From contig NZ_JBDZDN010000001.1 in the NCBI RefSeq assembly GCF_040049215.1, positions 682,001-746,000 of the forward strand: 64,000 nucleotides of DNA, read 5' to 3'. Numbering within the stretch: position 1 is the first letter of the stretch; every line of letters starts with the position of its first letter. This DNA comes from Mesorhizobium_K sp040049215. GTDB lineage: Bacteria; Pseudomonadota; Alphaproteobacteria; Rhizobiales; Rhizobiaceae. A program made the translations under genes and the position numbers. The notes beneath the pieces were generated by a model that had not been told where the DNA came from, made no database searches, and worked only from the letters and a program-made list of their open reading frames with translations. Shown here piece by piece: positions 8,791 through 18,156 of this stretch.

Positions 8791-9864
8791 TCACGCAAAA
8801 CGGTCGATTCCGTAGGGCAGAAGCAATGGATCGCGGCGCCCGGAGAGGATTTCATCGGCGGCCATCCGGCCAATGGCGGGCGCCAGCGTAATGCCGGAAT
8901 GCATGACCGCGATATAGAGGCTGCCTAGCCCGGGCGCGCGTCCTATGGCGGGAAAGCCGTCGGCGGGCGTCGGCCGGTATCCGACCGTGTGGAAGTCCAG
9001 CTTCAGGTCGTCGGCGCCGACGAGCATCGACCTGACCTCGGCAAATAGCTCGCGTGCCGTTTCTTCAGGGTTGGTACCCGGTTCGGTGCCGCCGAAATCC
9101 GCGCCGGCGACGATGCGGCCTTCGGTGGTCTGCCTGACATGCGCTTTCTCGCCGATGACGAGGCCGTTGAGCAGATGTCGATGCGGTTTGGAATGAACCA
9201 GCAAGCCCGGCGGCGTATCAATCGGCAGGGCCACGCCGACCGTGGCAAGCAGGGCCGGACTGCCGGCGCCGGCGGCCAGCACGACATCGTCCGCTTCCAA
9301 GCGACCCTCATCGAGGTCAACGCCAGCGATCCTGTCGTTGCCAAGAACGAGAGACTTCACCGGCGCAGCGATCATGATCCGGGCGCCCAGGCGTTCGGCA
9401 TCAGCAAGCAGCGCCAGGGTGGAAGCGACCGGTTCAGCCGCGCCCTCCTCTGCCACGTGCAGCGCCAACTCGGGAAGTTCGGCGAGTGCGGGCTCGATGC
9501 GCGCGGTTTCGGCACGATCGACGCGCCGGATGCCATAGCCCCATGACGCATGTTCGGCGGCGAAGGCCTCGAGTTCGGCCCGCGGCAGGTCCCAGCACAG
9601 CGCACCGTTCCGGCGGAGCGGGATTTCAGGCACCCCGGCCTTCAGGCGCGTCCATTCGGCCATGGAGCGGAGGCGCAGATCGAAATAGGGTTTCGGGTTG
9701 CCCCAGCTGGCATTGATCCAGGCAAAGGACGAGGGCGTCGCGACGCCGCCCGGCCCGCTCGCCGCCACCATGGTGACGCGCGCGCCAGCCTTCGTGAGAT
9801 GCCAGGCGATCGATGCGCCGACGATGCCTGCGCCAACGACGATGATGTGTTTTTGAGCGGGCAT
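8791..9864 (-). CDS. FAD-dependent amine/D-amino-acid oxidoreductase (DadA/DAO family)
   Basis: This 357-residue protein has an N-terminal dinucleotide-binding fold VVGAGIVGASIAWHL and the DAO-type C-terminal FAD contact GSLYIAVMHSGITLAP. Family enzymes oxidise secondary or D-amino acids (glycine, sarcosine, proline and similar) and pass electrons to oxygen or quinone. The substrate is not decided by sequence. It is divergent from the LysR gene at 9941 with 76 bases between starts, so that LysR protein may also affect this gene. Confidence 0.82.
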   Translation of the reverse strand: MPAQKHIIVVGAGIVGASIAWHLTKAGARVTMVAASGPGGVATPSSFAWINASWGNPKPYFDLRLRSMAEWTRLKAGVPEIPLRRNGALCWDLPRAELEAFAAEHASWGYGIRRVDRAETARIEPALAELPELALHVAEEGAAEPVASTLALLADAERLGARIMIAAPVKSLVLGNDRIAGVDLDEGRLEADDVVLAAGAGSPALLATVGVALPIDTPPGLLVHSKPHRHLLNGLVIGEKAHVRQTTEGRIVAGADFGGTEPGTNPEETARELFAEVRSMLVGADDLKLDFHTVGYRPTPADGFPAIGRAPGLGSLYIAVMHSGITLAPAIGRMAADEILSGRRDPLLLPYGIDRFA

Positions 9865-9940
9865 GGTTCCTCGGGTGCCGTTCGCTTGGGGTCACGATGC
9901 GCATAGCAGACGTGGCCGGCACATGTGTATGCTTGTTGCC

Positions 9941-10855
9941 ATGATCGACAAGCTCGAATTCTTCATCGCGCTCGCCAAGGAAGAGCATTTCGGCCGAGCT
10001 GCCGAGCAGCTCGGCATCACGCAGCCGACGCTTTCGGCGGCGATCAAGCAATTGGAGGGGCAGCTCGGCGTGATGCTGGTGAAGCGCGGCTCGCGCTTCC
10101 AGGGGCTGACGCCGGAGGGCGAGCAGGTGCTGGTCTGGGCGCGGCGCATTACCGGCGACGCGCGCACCATGCGCCAGGAGATGCGTGCCGCGCGGCACGG
10201 CCTTTCGGGCCATATCCGGATCGCGGCGATCCCCACGGCACTCGCGATGGTGCAGCGGCTGACCACGCCGTTCCGCGAAAAGCATCCGGGCGTCACGTTC
10301 TCTGTGCTGTCCAGGACGTCGATCGAGGTGCTGACGCTGCTCGGCAATTTCGACGTCGACGCCGGCATCACCTATCTCGACAACGAACCGCTCGGCCGCG
10401 TCACCAGCGTGCCGCTCTATTCCGAGCGCTACCAGCTCATCACGGCGGCGGGTAATCCGCATTCGGATCAAACCACCGTGACCTGGGCGGAGGTGAGCCG
10501 GCTGCCGCTCTGCCTGCTCACGCCCAACATGCAGAACCGGCGCATCATCGACCAGCATCTGGCCGAGGCCGGCGTGGTGGCGAGGCCGACGCTGGAATCG
10601 AACTCGATGATCGTTCTGTTTTCCCACATCCGCACCGGGAAATGGTCGTCGATCATGCCGCTCAACCTCACGGAAACATTCGGCTTCGCCGAGCCGATCC
10701 GCGCCATTCCGATCGTCGAACCGGACGCCAGCCACACGGTCGGGCTGGTGGCGGCACCGCGCGAGCCTCATACGCCGCTGGTCGCGGCGCTGCTGGACGA
10801 GGCGATGGCGCTGGCGGAAGGGTTCAGGCCAAGCCCTCGAGCTAATGATGCCTAA
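9941..10855 (+). CDS. LysR-family regulator of the formate dehydrogenase operon (FdsR-like)
   Basis: This 304-residue LysR protein has a helix-turn-helix in residues 1-60 (KEEHFGRAAEQLGITQPTLS) and an effector-binding domain from about residue 90. It lies directly upstream of and co-directional with fdsG, the position of known formate dehydrogenase LysR regulators. A perfect dyad follows its stop at 10862-10884. I chose the ATG at 9941 because family members start with MIDKLEFF; upstream in-frame ATGs at 9923 and 9929 are possible, and none has a strong ribosome binding site. Control of fds by formate is inferred. Confidence 0.85.
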   Translation: MIDKLEFFIALAKEEHFGRAAEQLGITQPTLSAAIKQLEGQLGVMLVKRGSRFQGLTPEGEQVLVWARRITGDARTMRQEMRAARHGLSGHIRIAAIPTALAMVQRLTTPFREKHPGVTFSVLSRTSIEVLTLLGNFDVDAGITYLDNEPLGRVTSVPLYSERYQLITAAGNPHSDQTTVTWAEVSRLPLCLLTPNMQNRRIIDQHLAEAGVVARPTLESNSMIVLFSHIRTGKWSSIMPLNLTETFGFAEPIRAIPIVEPDASHTVGLVAAPREPHTPLVAALLDEAMALAEGFRPSPRANDA

Positions 10856-10861
10856 GGCGTC

Positions 10862-10884
10862 TTTGATAGATCATTTCTATCAAA
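10862..10884. promoter_or_regulatory. Perfect LysR-type dyad upstream of fdsG
   Basis: A perfect 9-base inverted repeat, TTTGATAGA then five bases then TCTATCAAA, lies 7 bases after the LysR stop and 87 bases before fdsG. Its core ATAGA-N5-TCTAT fits the T-N11-A form of LysR binding sites. It is AT-rich and has no T-tract, so an operator is more likely than a terminator. A -35-like TTGATT occurs at 10901, but no clear -10 is seen. Confidence 0.6.
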
Positions 10885-10970
10885 CGACGAAACCGCTTTA
10901 TTGATTCGACGCTATTCGTCTGGTTTGGTGACGACTTGGCGATCAATTCGCTCGATAGGGAGGGCGCTGC

Positions 10971-11450
10971 TTGACCATGCAGCCCGCAAGTACCGAAATC
11001 GTATCGCGCGCGAGCGCGGTGATCAACGAGTTGAAGGGCCTCGAAGGCCCGCTCTTGCCCATCCTGCACGGCATCCAGGAAGAGTTCGGCTATGTGCCGG
11101 GCGAATCGCTGCCTGTCATCGCCGATGCGCTCAACCTCTCCAGGGCCGAAGTGCATGGAGTCGTTACGTTTTATCACGACTACCGCAACCATCCGGCCGG
11201 CCGGCACGTGCTGAAGCTCTGCCGCGCGGAGGCCTGCCAGTCGATGGGCGGCGACGCCATCGCGGCGCAGCTCCAGCAGCTGCTCGGCATAGGCTTCCAC
11301 GAGACGACGAAGGACGGTTCCGTCACGCTGGAACCAGTCTACTGCTTGGGCCTCTGCGCGTGCGCGCCGTCGGCGATGCTCGACGGCGAGGTGATCGGCA
11401 GGCTCGACGCCGAGAAGATCGAAGCGATCGCCGCTGAGGTCAGGCTATGA
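10971..11450 (+). CDS. fdsG: NAD-dependent formate dehydrogenase gamma subunit
   Basis: This NuoE-like [2Fe-2S] subunit belongs to the cytoplasmic molybdenum formate dehydrogenase. Cluster ligands are visible as CRAEAC (Cx4C) and CLGLC (Cx3C). It is 159 residues from the TTG at 10971, or 157 from the ATG at 10977. The strong GGGAGGG at 10958-10964 is spaced best for the TTG. It carries electrons between the FdsA cluster chain and FMN in FdsB. It is the first gene of fdsGBA-fdhD-fdsD, and its stop overlaps the fdsB start by four bases (ATGA). Confidence 0.93.
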   Translation: MTMQPASTEIVSRASAVINELKGLEGPLLPILHGIQEEFGYVPGESLPVIADALNLSRAEVHGVVTFYHDYRNHPAGRHVLKLCRAEACQSMGGDAIAAQLQQLLGIGFHETTKDGSVTLEPVYCLGLCACAPSAMLDGEVIGRLDAEKIEAIAAEVRL

Positions 11451-13003
11451 CGGTAACCCTTTATATTCCTTGCGATTCCGGCGCCCTGTCGCTCGGCGCG
11501 GAGAAGGTCGCCAGGGCGGTCGAGAAGGAGATTGCCGCGCGGGGTATCGATGCCAGGATCGTCCGCAACGGCTCGCGCGGAGCGTATTTCCTGGAGCCGA
11601 TGGTCGAGGTCGAGACCGATTCGGGACGTGTCGCCTATGGTCCGGTCAACGCGAAGGACGTGCCGTCGCTCTTCGACGCAGGTCTGGTGTCCGGCGGAGC
11701 GCATAAGCTATCTCTCGGAAATCCCGAAGAAATTCCGTTTCTGGCGAAGCAGACGCGGCTGACCTTCGCGCGCTGCGGCGTCACCGATCCGCTGTCGCTC
11801 GACGATTACAGGGCGCATGGCGGCCTCAGAGGCCTGGCGAATGCGGTGGCGACGACGCCGGCAGAGATTGTGCAGACGTTGATAGATTCCGGGCTGCGCG
11901 GCAGAGGCGGCGCTGGATTTCCCACTGGAATCAAATGGAAGACGGTTTTGGAGACCGTTTCCGACCGAAAATTTGTTCTCTGCAACGCCGACGAGGGCGA
12001 TTCCGGCACTTTTGCCGACAGAATGATCATGGAAGGCGATCCTTTCGTGCTCATCGAGGGCATGGCGATCGCGGGCATCGCGACAGGCGCGACCAAGGGC
12101 TTCGTCTACATCCGCTCCGAGTACCCGCATGCGGTCGCAACCATGACGCGCGCCGTCGAGATCGCCCGCAGGAACGGCGTGCTCGGGACGAACGTACTGG
12201 GGTCGCCAAACGCCTTCGACATCGAGATCAGGACCGGCGCCGGGGCGTATGTCTGCGGCGAGGAAACCTCGCTGATGAATTCGCTCGAAGGCAAGCGCGG
12301 CGTGGTCAGGGCAAAGCCTCCGTTGCCGGCGATCCAAGGATTGTTCGGCAAGCCGACCGTCATCAACAACGTCATCTCGCTGGCGTCCGTGCCCATCATC
12401 ATGGACAGGGGCGGCGCGTACTACAAAGACTTCGGCATGGGCCGTTCGCGCGGCACGATCCCGATCCAGATCGCCGGCAACGTGAAGCATGGCGGCCTGT
12501 TCGAGGCGGCCTTCGGCCTCACGCTCGGCGAGATCGTCGACGAGATCGGCGGCGGCACGGCGACCGGCCGGCCGGTGAAGGCGGTGCAGGTCGGCGGGCC
12601 GCTCGGTGCCTATTTCCCCCGCGCCCTGTTCGACACGCCGTTCGACTATGAGGCGTTCGCAGCCAAGGACGGGCTGATCGGGCACGCGGGCATCGTGGTG
12701 TTCGACGACACGGCAGACATGCTGAAGCAGGCGCGTTTCGCCATGGAATTCTGCGCCATCGAAAGCTGCGGCAAGTGCACGCCCTGCCGCATCGGCTCGC
12801 AGCGCGGCGTCGAGACGCTGGACAGGATCGCGCAGAATATCGAGCCACAAAGGCAGCTCGAGCTCGTCACCGATCTCTGCAACACGATGAAGTTCGGATC
12901 GCTTTGCGCGCTCGGGGGTTTCACTCCCTATCCGGTGATGAGCGCGATCAATCACTTCCCCGACGATTTTCGGCCATCGCCGATCGCGCAAGCCGCGGAA
13001 TAG
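11447..13003 (+). CDS. fdsB: NAD-dependent formate dehydrogenase beta subunit (FMN, NAD-binding)
   Basis: The 518-residue protein fuses a short thioredoxin-like N-terminal domain (about 1-100) to a NuoF-like flavoprotein. The NADH/FMN site is seen as GRGGAGFPTGIKWK and the [4Fe-4S] ligands as ESCGKCTPCRIG with a later Cys in GSLCALGG. It transfers electrons from formate oxidation to NAD. Translation is probably coupled to fdsG through the ATGA overlap, and fdsA begins 12 bases after its stop. Confidence 0.95.
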   Translation: MTVTLYIPCDSGALSLGAEKVARAVEKEIAARGIDARIVRNGSRGAYFLEPMVEVETDSGRVAYGPVNAKDVPSLFDAGLVSGGAHKLSLGNPEEIPFLAKQTRLTFARCGVTDPLSLDDYRAHGGLRGLANAVATTPAEIVQTLIDSGLRGRGGAGFPTGIKWKTVLETVSDRKFVLCNADEGDSGTFADRMIMEGDPFVLIEGMAIAGIATGATKGFVYIRSEYPHAVATMTRAVEIARRNGVLGTNVLGSPNAFDIEIRTGAGAYVCGEETSLMNSLEGKRGVVRAKPPLPAIQGLFGKPTVINNVISLASVPIIMDRGGAYYKDFGMGRSRGTIPIQIAGNVKHGGLFEAAFGLTLGEIVDEIGGGTATGRPVKAVQVGGPLGAYFPRALFDTPFDYEAFAAKDGLIGHAGIVVFDDTADMLKQARFAMEFCAIESCGKCTPCRIGSQRGVETLDRIAQNIEPQRQLELVTDLCNTMKFGSLCALGGFTPYPVMSAINHFPDDFRPSPIAQAAE

Positions 13004-13015
13004 GAGCGGACGACC

Positions 13016-15958
13016 ATGAACGCCTTGCCCGAGTTCAAATCGCTGATCCAGGAAACCGACTACGGCACGCCGGCCTCTTTGTCCGAGACGCAGGTGACGC
13101 TTGTTGTCGACGGCAGGCCGATCACCGTGCCCGAAGGCACGTCGATCATGCGGGCGTCGATGGAGGCCGGCGTCGAAATCCCGAAGCTCTGCGCCACCGA
13201 CATGATCGACGCATTCGGCTCCTGCCGCGTCTGCCTGGTCGAGATCGAGGGGCGCGGCGGCACGCCGGCATCCTGCACGACGCCGGTCGGCGAGGGCATG
13301 GTGGTGCACACGCAGTCCGACCGGTTGAACGCCATCCGCCGTGGCGTGATGGAACTCTATGTTTCCGATCATCCGTCGGCCTGGGGCGGACCCGCCGCGC
13401 CGGGCGCCCGTACGGGCGCCAGCGAATTCGACCAGGTGGTGGCGTCGGTCGGCCTGACCGAGAACCGCTACGGCACGCAGGGCCGCAACCACGTCCAGCC
13501 CGACGGCGGTGTCGCGCCGGGTCACGGCTCGCTGATGGTCGACTACATCGCCCGCGACGAATCGAACCCGTATTTCACCTACGACCCCGCCCAGTGCATC
13601 GTCTGCTCGCGCTGCGTGCGCGCCTGCGAGGAAGTGCAGGGCACTTTCGCGCTGACCATCGAGGGGCGCGGCTTCGAGAGCCGCATGGCGGCCGGCATGC
13701 ACCAGCCCTTCCTGGAAAGCGAATGCGTCTCCTGCGGCGCCTGCGTGCAGGCCTGTCCGACCGACGCGCTGCGCGAGAAGACCGTGCTCGAAATGGGCAT
13801 GCCCGAACATTCGGTGGTGACGACCTGCGCCTATTGCGGCGTCGGCTGCTCGTTCAAAGCGGAGATGAAGGGCGAGGAAGTCGTTCGCATGGTGCCGTGG
13901 AAGGACGGCAAGGCCAACCGCGGCCATAGCTGCGTCAAGGGCCGCTTCGCCTGGGGCTACACCACTCATAAGGAGCGCATCCTCAACCCTATGATCCGCG
14001 AGAACATCGCCGACCCCTGGCGCGAAGTCACCTGGGACGAGGCGTTCAAACACATCGCCGGCGAATTCCGCCGCATTCAGTACCAGTACGGACGCGGCTC
14101 GGTCGGGGGCATCACCTCGTCGCGCTGCACCAACGAGGAGACCTATCTCGTCCAGAAGCTGGTGAGGCAGGGTTTCGGCAACAACAATGTCGACACCTGC
14201 GCCCGCGTCTGCCATTCGCCGACCGGCTACGGGCTCGGCCAGACCTACGGCACGTCGGCCGGCACGCAGGACTTCGACTCGGTCGAACACACGGACGTTG
14301 CTGTCATCATCGGCGCCAATCCTGTTTCGGCGCATCCGGTGTTCGCATCGCGGCTGAAGAAGCGGCTGCGCGGCACTCCCGGAAAACCGGGCGCCAAGCT
14401 GATCGTCATCGACCCGCGCCGCACCGAAATGGTGAAGTCGGTTCACATGGAGGCCGACTACCATTTGCCGCTGAAGCCCGGCACCAATGTCGCCGTGATC
14501 ACCGCGCTGGCGCATGTCATCGTCACCGAGGGCCTGTTCGACGAGGCCTTCATCCGCGAGCGCTGCGACTGGGCCGAGTTCCAGGACTATGCGGCGTTCG
14601 TCTCCGATCCGCGCCACAGCCCCGAGGAGGTCGAGAAGCTGTCGGGCGTGCCGGCCGACGCGATACGCGGGGCGGCGCGGCTCTACGCGACCGGCGGCAA
14701 TGGCGCGATCTACTACGGGCTCGGCGTGACCGAGCACAGCCAGGGCTCGACCACGGTCATCGCCATCGCCAACCTCGCCATGCTGACCGGCAATATCGGC
14801 CGCAAGGGCGTCGGCGTGAACCCGCTGCGCGGCCAGAACAACGTGCAGGGCGCCTGCGACATGGGGTCGTTCCCGCACGAACTGCCGGGCTACCGGCACA
14901 TCTCCGGCGACGCCGTGCGCGACATCTATGAAAGCCTGTGGGGCGTGAAGCTCGACAACGAACCCGGCCTGCGCATCCCCAACATGCTCGACGCGGCTGT
15001 CGAGGGCACGTTCAAGGGCATCTACATCCAGGGCGAGGACATTCTCCAGTCCGATCCCGACACCAAGCACGTCTCGGCCGGCCTTGCCGCGATGGAATGC
15101 GTCGTCGTGCATGACCTGTTCCTTAACGAGACGGCGAATTACGCCCACGTCTTCCTGCCCGGCTCGACCTTCCTGGAGAAGGACGGCACATTCACCAATG
15201 CGGAGCGCCGCATCAACCGCGTGCGCAAGGTGATGGCCCCGAAGAACGGCCTCGCCGACTGGGAAGTGACCCAGAAGCTCGCCCAGGCGATGGGTCTGCA
15301 ATGGGACTACCGGCATCCGTCCGAGATCATGGACGAGATCGCCAAGACCACGCCGACCTTCGCCAAGGTGTCCTACGACTATCTCGACGAGATGGGCTCC
15401 GTGCAGTGGCCGTGCAACGAAGCGGCGCCGCTGGGCACGCCGATCATGCACATCGACCACTTCGTGCGCGGCAAGGGCAAGTTCATCCGCACCGAATATG
15501 TCGCGACCGACGAGAAGACCGGGCCGCGCTTCCCGCTGCTGCTCACCACCGGACGCATCCTCAGCCAGTACAATGTCGGCGCGCAGACGCGCCGAACCGC
15601 GAATGTCGTCTGGCATGACGAGGACCGGCTGGAGATCCATCCACACGACGCCGAGAACCGCGGCATACGCGACGGCGACTGGGTGCGGCTGGCGAGCCGT
15701 GCCGGCGAGACGACGCTGCGCGCGCTGATCACCGACCGCGTCGCCACGGGGGTCGTCTATACGACCTTCCACCACCCCGATACGCAGGCCAACGTCATTA
15801 CCACCGACTATTCGGACTGGGCGACCAATTGCCCCGAATACAAGGTGACGGCGGTGCAGGTCTCGCCGTCGAACGGCCCGACCGGCTGGCAGCGGGAGTA
15901 TGAGGAGCTTTCGCGCAAGAGCCGGCGGATCGAGGGTCATCTGGAGGCGGCGGAGTAA
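13016..15958 (+). CDS. fdsA: NAD-dependent formate dehydrogenase alpha (catalytic, molybdopterin) subunit
   Basis: The 980-residue catalytic subunit oxidises formate to CO2 at a bis-MGD molybdenum centre. Domains in order are: a plant-type [2Fe-2S] domain (Cys at about 59, 70, 73, 87), a NuoG-like His-Cys3 region, two [4Fe-4S] sets (CIVCSRC and CVSCGAC), a molybdopterin-proximal cluster (CAYCGVGC) and the molybdopterin oxidoreductase domains. The likely Mo ligand is Cys399 in VCHSPTGYG, so the protein is cysteine- rather than selenocysteine-dependent. There is no Tat signal, which agrees with a soluble enzyme. GGAG precedes the ATG, and fdhD begins two bases after the stop. Confidence 0.96.
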   Translation: MNALPEFKSLIQETDYGTPASLSETQVTLVVDGRPITVPEGTSIMRASMEAGVEIPKLCATDMIDAFGSCRVCLVEIEGRGGTPASCTTPVGEGMVVHTQSDRLNAIRRGVMELYVSDHPSAWGGPAAPGARTGASEFDQVVASVGLTENRYGTQGRNHVQPDGGVAPGHGSLMVDYIARDESNPYFTYDPAQCIVCSRCVRACEEVQGTFALTIEGRGFESRMAAGMHQPFLESECVSCGACVQACPTDALREKTVLEMGMPEHSVVTTCAYCGVGCSFKAEMKGEEVVRMVPWKDGKANRGHSCVKGRFAWGYTTHKERILNPMIRENIADPWREVTWDEAFKHIAGEFRRIQYQYGRGSVGGITSSRCTNEETYLVQKLVRQGFGNNNVDTCARVCHSPTGYGLGQTYGTSAGTQDFDSVEHTDVAVIIGANPVSAHPVFASRLKKRLRGTPGKPGAKLIVIDPRRTEMVKSVHMEADYHLPLKPGTNVAVITALAHVIVTEGLFDEAFIRERCDWAEFQDYAAFVSDPRHSPEEVEKLSGVPADAIRGAARLYATGGNGAIYYGLGVTEHSQGSTTVIAIANLAMLTGNIGRKGVGVNPLRGQNNVQGACDMGSFPHELPGYRHISGDAVRDIYESLWGVKLDNEPGLRIPNMLDAAVEGTFKGIYIQGEDILQSDPDTKHVSAGLAAMECVVVHDLFLNETANYAHVFLPGSTFLEKDGTFTNAERRINRVRKVMAPKNGLADWEVTQKLAQAMGLQWDYRHPSEIMDEIAKTTPTFAKVSYDYLDEMGSVQWPCNEAAPLGTPIMHIDHFVRGKGKFIRTEYVATDEKTGPRFPLLLTTGRILSQYNVGAQTRRTANVVWHDEDRLEIHPHDAENRGIRDGDWVRLASRAGETTLRALITDRVATGVVYTTFHHPDTQANVITTDYSDWATNCPEYKVTAVQVSPSNGPTGWQREYEELSRKSRRIEGHLEAAE

Positions 15959-15959
15959 A

Positions 15960-16787
15960 GTGCGCATCCGCCCTCCCCTCACCCAGGCGACAAGGCTGGC
16001 GCGGCGTGCGGCGGGCACGGCCGCGGGCAACCGCATGGTGCCGGAAGAGACGCCCGTGGCGTTCTCCTTTGCAGGCACCACGCATGCGGTGATGATGGCC
16101 TCACCCGCCGACTTCGAGGATTTCGCGCTCGGCTTCTCGCTGACCGAAGGCATCATCGATTCTCCCGATGAGATCGAGGCGATCGAGGTGGAGGAGCACG
16201 GCGCCGGCGTCGACATCCAGATCCGGCTCAAGGACCAGGCGAACCAGAAATTCCAGGCGCGCCGGCGCAGGCTTGCCGGGCCGGTCGGCTGCGGCCTGTG
16301 CGGCATCGAATCGATCGAGGAGGCGATGCGCTCGGTCGACAATGTCGAGCGCGCGGCGATCACGCTTTCGGCCGCCGACATCGTGCAGTCGGTGAAGCTG
16401 TTGTCCAAGGTGCAGCCGCTGCACGCCGAGACCGGCGCAGTGCACGCCGCGGGCTTCTATGTGCCTGGCAAAGGCATCGTGTTGGCGCGCGAAGACGTCG
16501 GCCGCCACAATGCGCTCGACAAGCTCGCCGGCGCGCTGACCCGCAAGGGTATCGACGGATCGACCGGCGCGGTGGTGGTGACGTCACGCGTGTCGGTCGA
16601 GATGGTGCAGAAGACGGCGGCGATCGGCGCGTCCTTCATCATCGCGGTGTCGGCGCCGACCGCACTTGCGATCCGCACGGCGGAAGAAGCCGGCATGACG
16701 CTGGTGGCGCTGGTGCGCGGCGAGGATTTCGACGTGTTCACCCACCCCGAACGCGTGACCGACGGAGCAACGCGTAATGTCGCATGA
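15960..16787 (+). CDS. fdhD: Formate dehydrogenase accessory sulfurtransferase
   Basis: FdhD passes sulfur from a cysteine desulfurase to the molybdenum cofactor and is needed for active formate dehydrogenase. The 275-residue protein shows the conserved cysteine pair in VGCGLCGIES and the family block REDVGRHNALDKL. I chose the GTG at 15960: GGAG at 15952 gives good spacing and the residues before it overlap the end of fdsA. It lies inside the fds operon and overlaps fdsD by 11 bases. Confidence 0.93.
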   Translation: MRIRPPLTQATRLARRAAGTAAGNRMVPEETPVAFSFAGTTHAVMMASPADFEDFALGFSLTEGIIDSPDEIEAIEVEEHGAGVDIQIRLKDQANQKFQARRRRLAGPVGCGLCGIESIEEAMRSVDNVERAAITLSAADIVQSVKLLSKVQPLHAETGAVHAAGFYVPGKGIVLAREDVGRHNALDKLAGALTRKGIDGSTGAVVVTSRVSVEMVQKTAAIGASFIIAVSAPTALAIRTAEEAGMTLVALVRGEDFDVFTHPERVTDGATRNVA

Positions 16788-17073
16788 CGAAGAGAGCCAC
16801 GCCGCGCAGGGCATCGCCAAGATCGTGCGCATGGCCAACCAGATCGGCACCTTCTTCGAATCGAAGCCGCATGAGGAAGGCGTGCACGGGGTGGCCGAGC
16901 ACATCAACAAGTTCTGGGAGCCGCGCATGCGCCGCCACTTCTTCGAAGTGGTGGATTCCGGCGGCGCGGGACTTAAGCCGATCGTGATGGAGGCCGCCGC
17001 GCAGGTCCGGCGTCCGACCGCGCACGTGACCGCTGAACAGGCGGCCGAGGCTGGCGCCGTCGCCAGCGGATAA
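16777..17073 (+). CDS. fdsD: Formate dehydrogenase delta subunit
   Basis: This 98-residue protein matches the small FdsD family: IVRMANQIGTFF near residues 15-27, then HINKFWEPRMRRHFFE. FdsD has no known cofactor site and is required for assembly or stability of the NAD-linked formate dehydrogenase. Its start lies within the end of fdhD (11-base overlap), so the two are probably coupled. It ends the operon; the stop lies three bases from the end of the convergent epimerase gene. Confidence 0.92.
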   Translation: MSHDEESHAAQGIAKIVRMANQIGTFFESKPHEEGVHGVAEHINKFWEPRMRRHFFEVVDSGGAGLKPIVMEAAAQVRRPTAHVTAEQAAEAGAVASG

Positions 17074-17076
17074 GGT

Positions 17077-17931
17077 TCAGCGCCCCGCCTTCTTCCAGTG
17101 GCTCTTGATGTGCTGGAAGCCTTCCTTGTAGACGGCTTCCGGGCTCTCGGCGAAATCGCGCCAGACTTTTGTCGCCGCGGCGAGATCCTTCAGCCCACGC
17201 CCGAAGGATTCGATGGTGAGCCAGTCGTCGTAGCCGCTCTCTCGGATGGCGGCAAAAGTCTTCTTCCACGGGATGTTGCCGCGGCCGGGCACGCCGCGGT
17301 CGTTCTCCGAGATGTGGATGTGGCAGATGTTCCCGGCATGCTTCGTATAGGCGCCGATCGGGTCGGCTTCCTCGATGTTGGCGTGGAAGGTGTCGTACAT
17401 CGCCCTGATGTGCGGACGGTCGATCTCGTCGACATGGGCGGAGAGGTCGGCCATGGTGTTGAGCAGGTAGCATTCGAAGCGGTTCAGCGCCTCGAGGCCG
17501 ATGGTGACGCCCTTGTTGCCGGCATGGTCGCCGATGGCACGCTGCGAGGCCACCGAACGCTTCTTCTCGGCCGGAGTAGGGCCGGCACCTGAGAAGGCGC
17601 CCAAGGTCGAATGCATCGGACCTGAAAGGCTGTTTGCGCCAAGCGCGGCAGCGCAGTCGATCGCCCATTTCATGTAGGCGATGCCCTTCTTGCGGGTCGC
17701 GGCGTCGGGTGAGATCAAATTCATGCCGGGGTCGCCCATGGCGGTGACGGCGGTGCGCTCCAGCCCGATCCTGTCCAGCATGTCGCCGAGGCGCTTGTAG
17801 TCATCGGGCGCGCCCTCGAAGATCGGGATCTCGACGCCGTCATAGCCGGTCGCCTTGATGTCCTTGAGCAGCCTTGTGTGCTTCCCGGTGACGTTGGTCG
17901 TCCACAGGAACATGCAGAACCCGATTTTCAT
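17077..17931 (-). CDS. Sugar isomerase/epimerase (xylose-isomerase-like TIM barrel; 3-epimerase or hydroxypyruvate isomerase type)
   Basis: The 284-residue protein has the AP-endonuclease-2/xylose-isomerase-like barrel of ketose 3-epimerases. Metal-binding acidic and His positions are visible in VTIGLEALNRFEC, MYDTFHANIEE, HIHISENDRG and LTIESFG. Related enzymes epimerise C3 of psicose, tagatose or erythrulose, or isomerise hydroxypyruvate, using Mn or Co. The substrate cannot be set from sequence. It is transcribed alone, convergent with fdsD. Confidence 0.8.
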   Translation of the reverse strand: MKIGFCMFLWTTNVTGKHTRLLKDIKATGYDGVEIPIFEGAPDDYKRLGDMLDRIGLERTAVTAMGDPGMNLISPDAATRKKGIAYMKWAIDCAAALGANSLSGPMHSTLGAFSGAGPTPAEKKRSVASQRAIGDHAGNKGVTIGLEALNRFECYLLNTMADLSAHVDEIDRPHIRAMYDTFHANIEEADPIGAYTKHAGNICHIHISENDRGVPGRGNIPWKKTFAAIRESGYDDWLTIESFGRGLKDLAAATKVWRDFAESPEAVYKEGFQHIKSHWKKAGR

Positions 17932-18156
17932 GCGTCCTCCCTCTGTTGCGCGCCAAGCTAGCCGGAAAACTCTGGTCCTACCAGATGGAATGGAAGGACG
18001 CCTGCGAGGCTACGTGCGGCGTTCGCAGCGGTCTGATAGGATCCTTGCTGTCCTGGGTCGCCGACACGGGAGCGCGCATCGTGCGCCAGTTCATTGTCCA
18101 GGCTTGGGGACGGGCGAACAACGAGAGTTCGACAACATCAATCGTGGGAGACGAGC

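Noticed and set aside
11708..16408. A 1566-codon open frame antisense to fdsB, fdsA and fdhD
   Set aside because: It is a by-product of high GC at third positions. Its translation is Arg/His/Asp-rich low-complexity sequence, and the sense strand holds well-known conserved enzymes.
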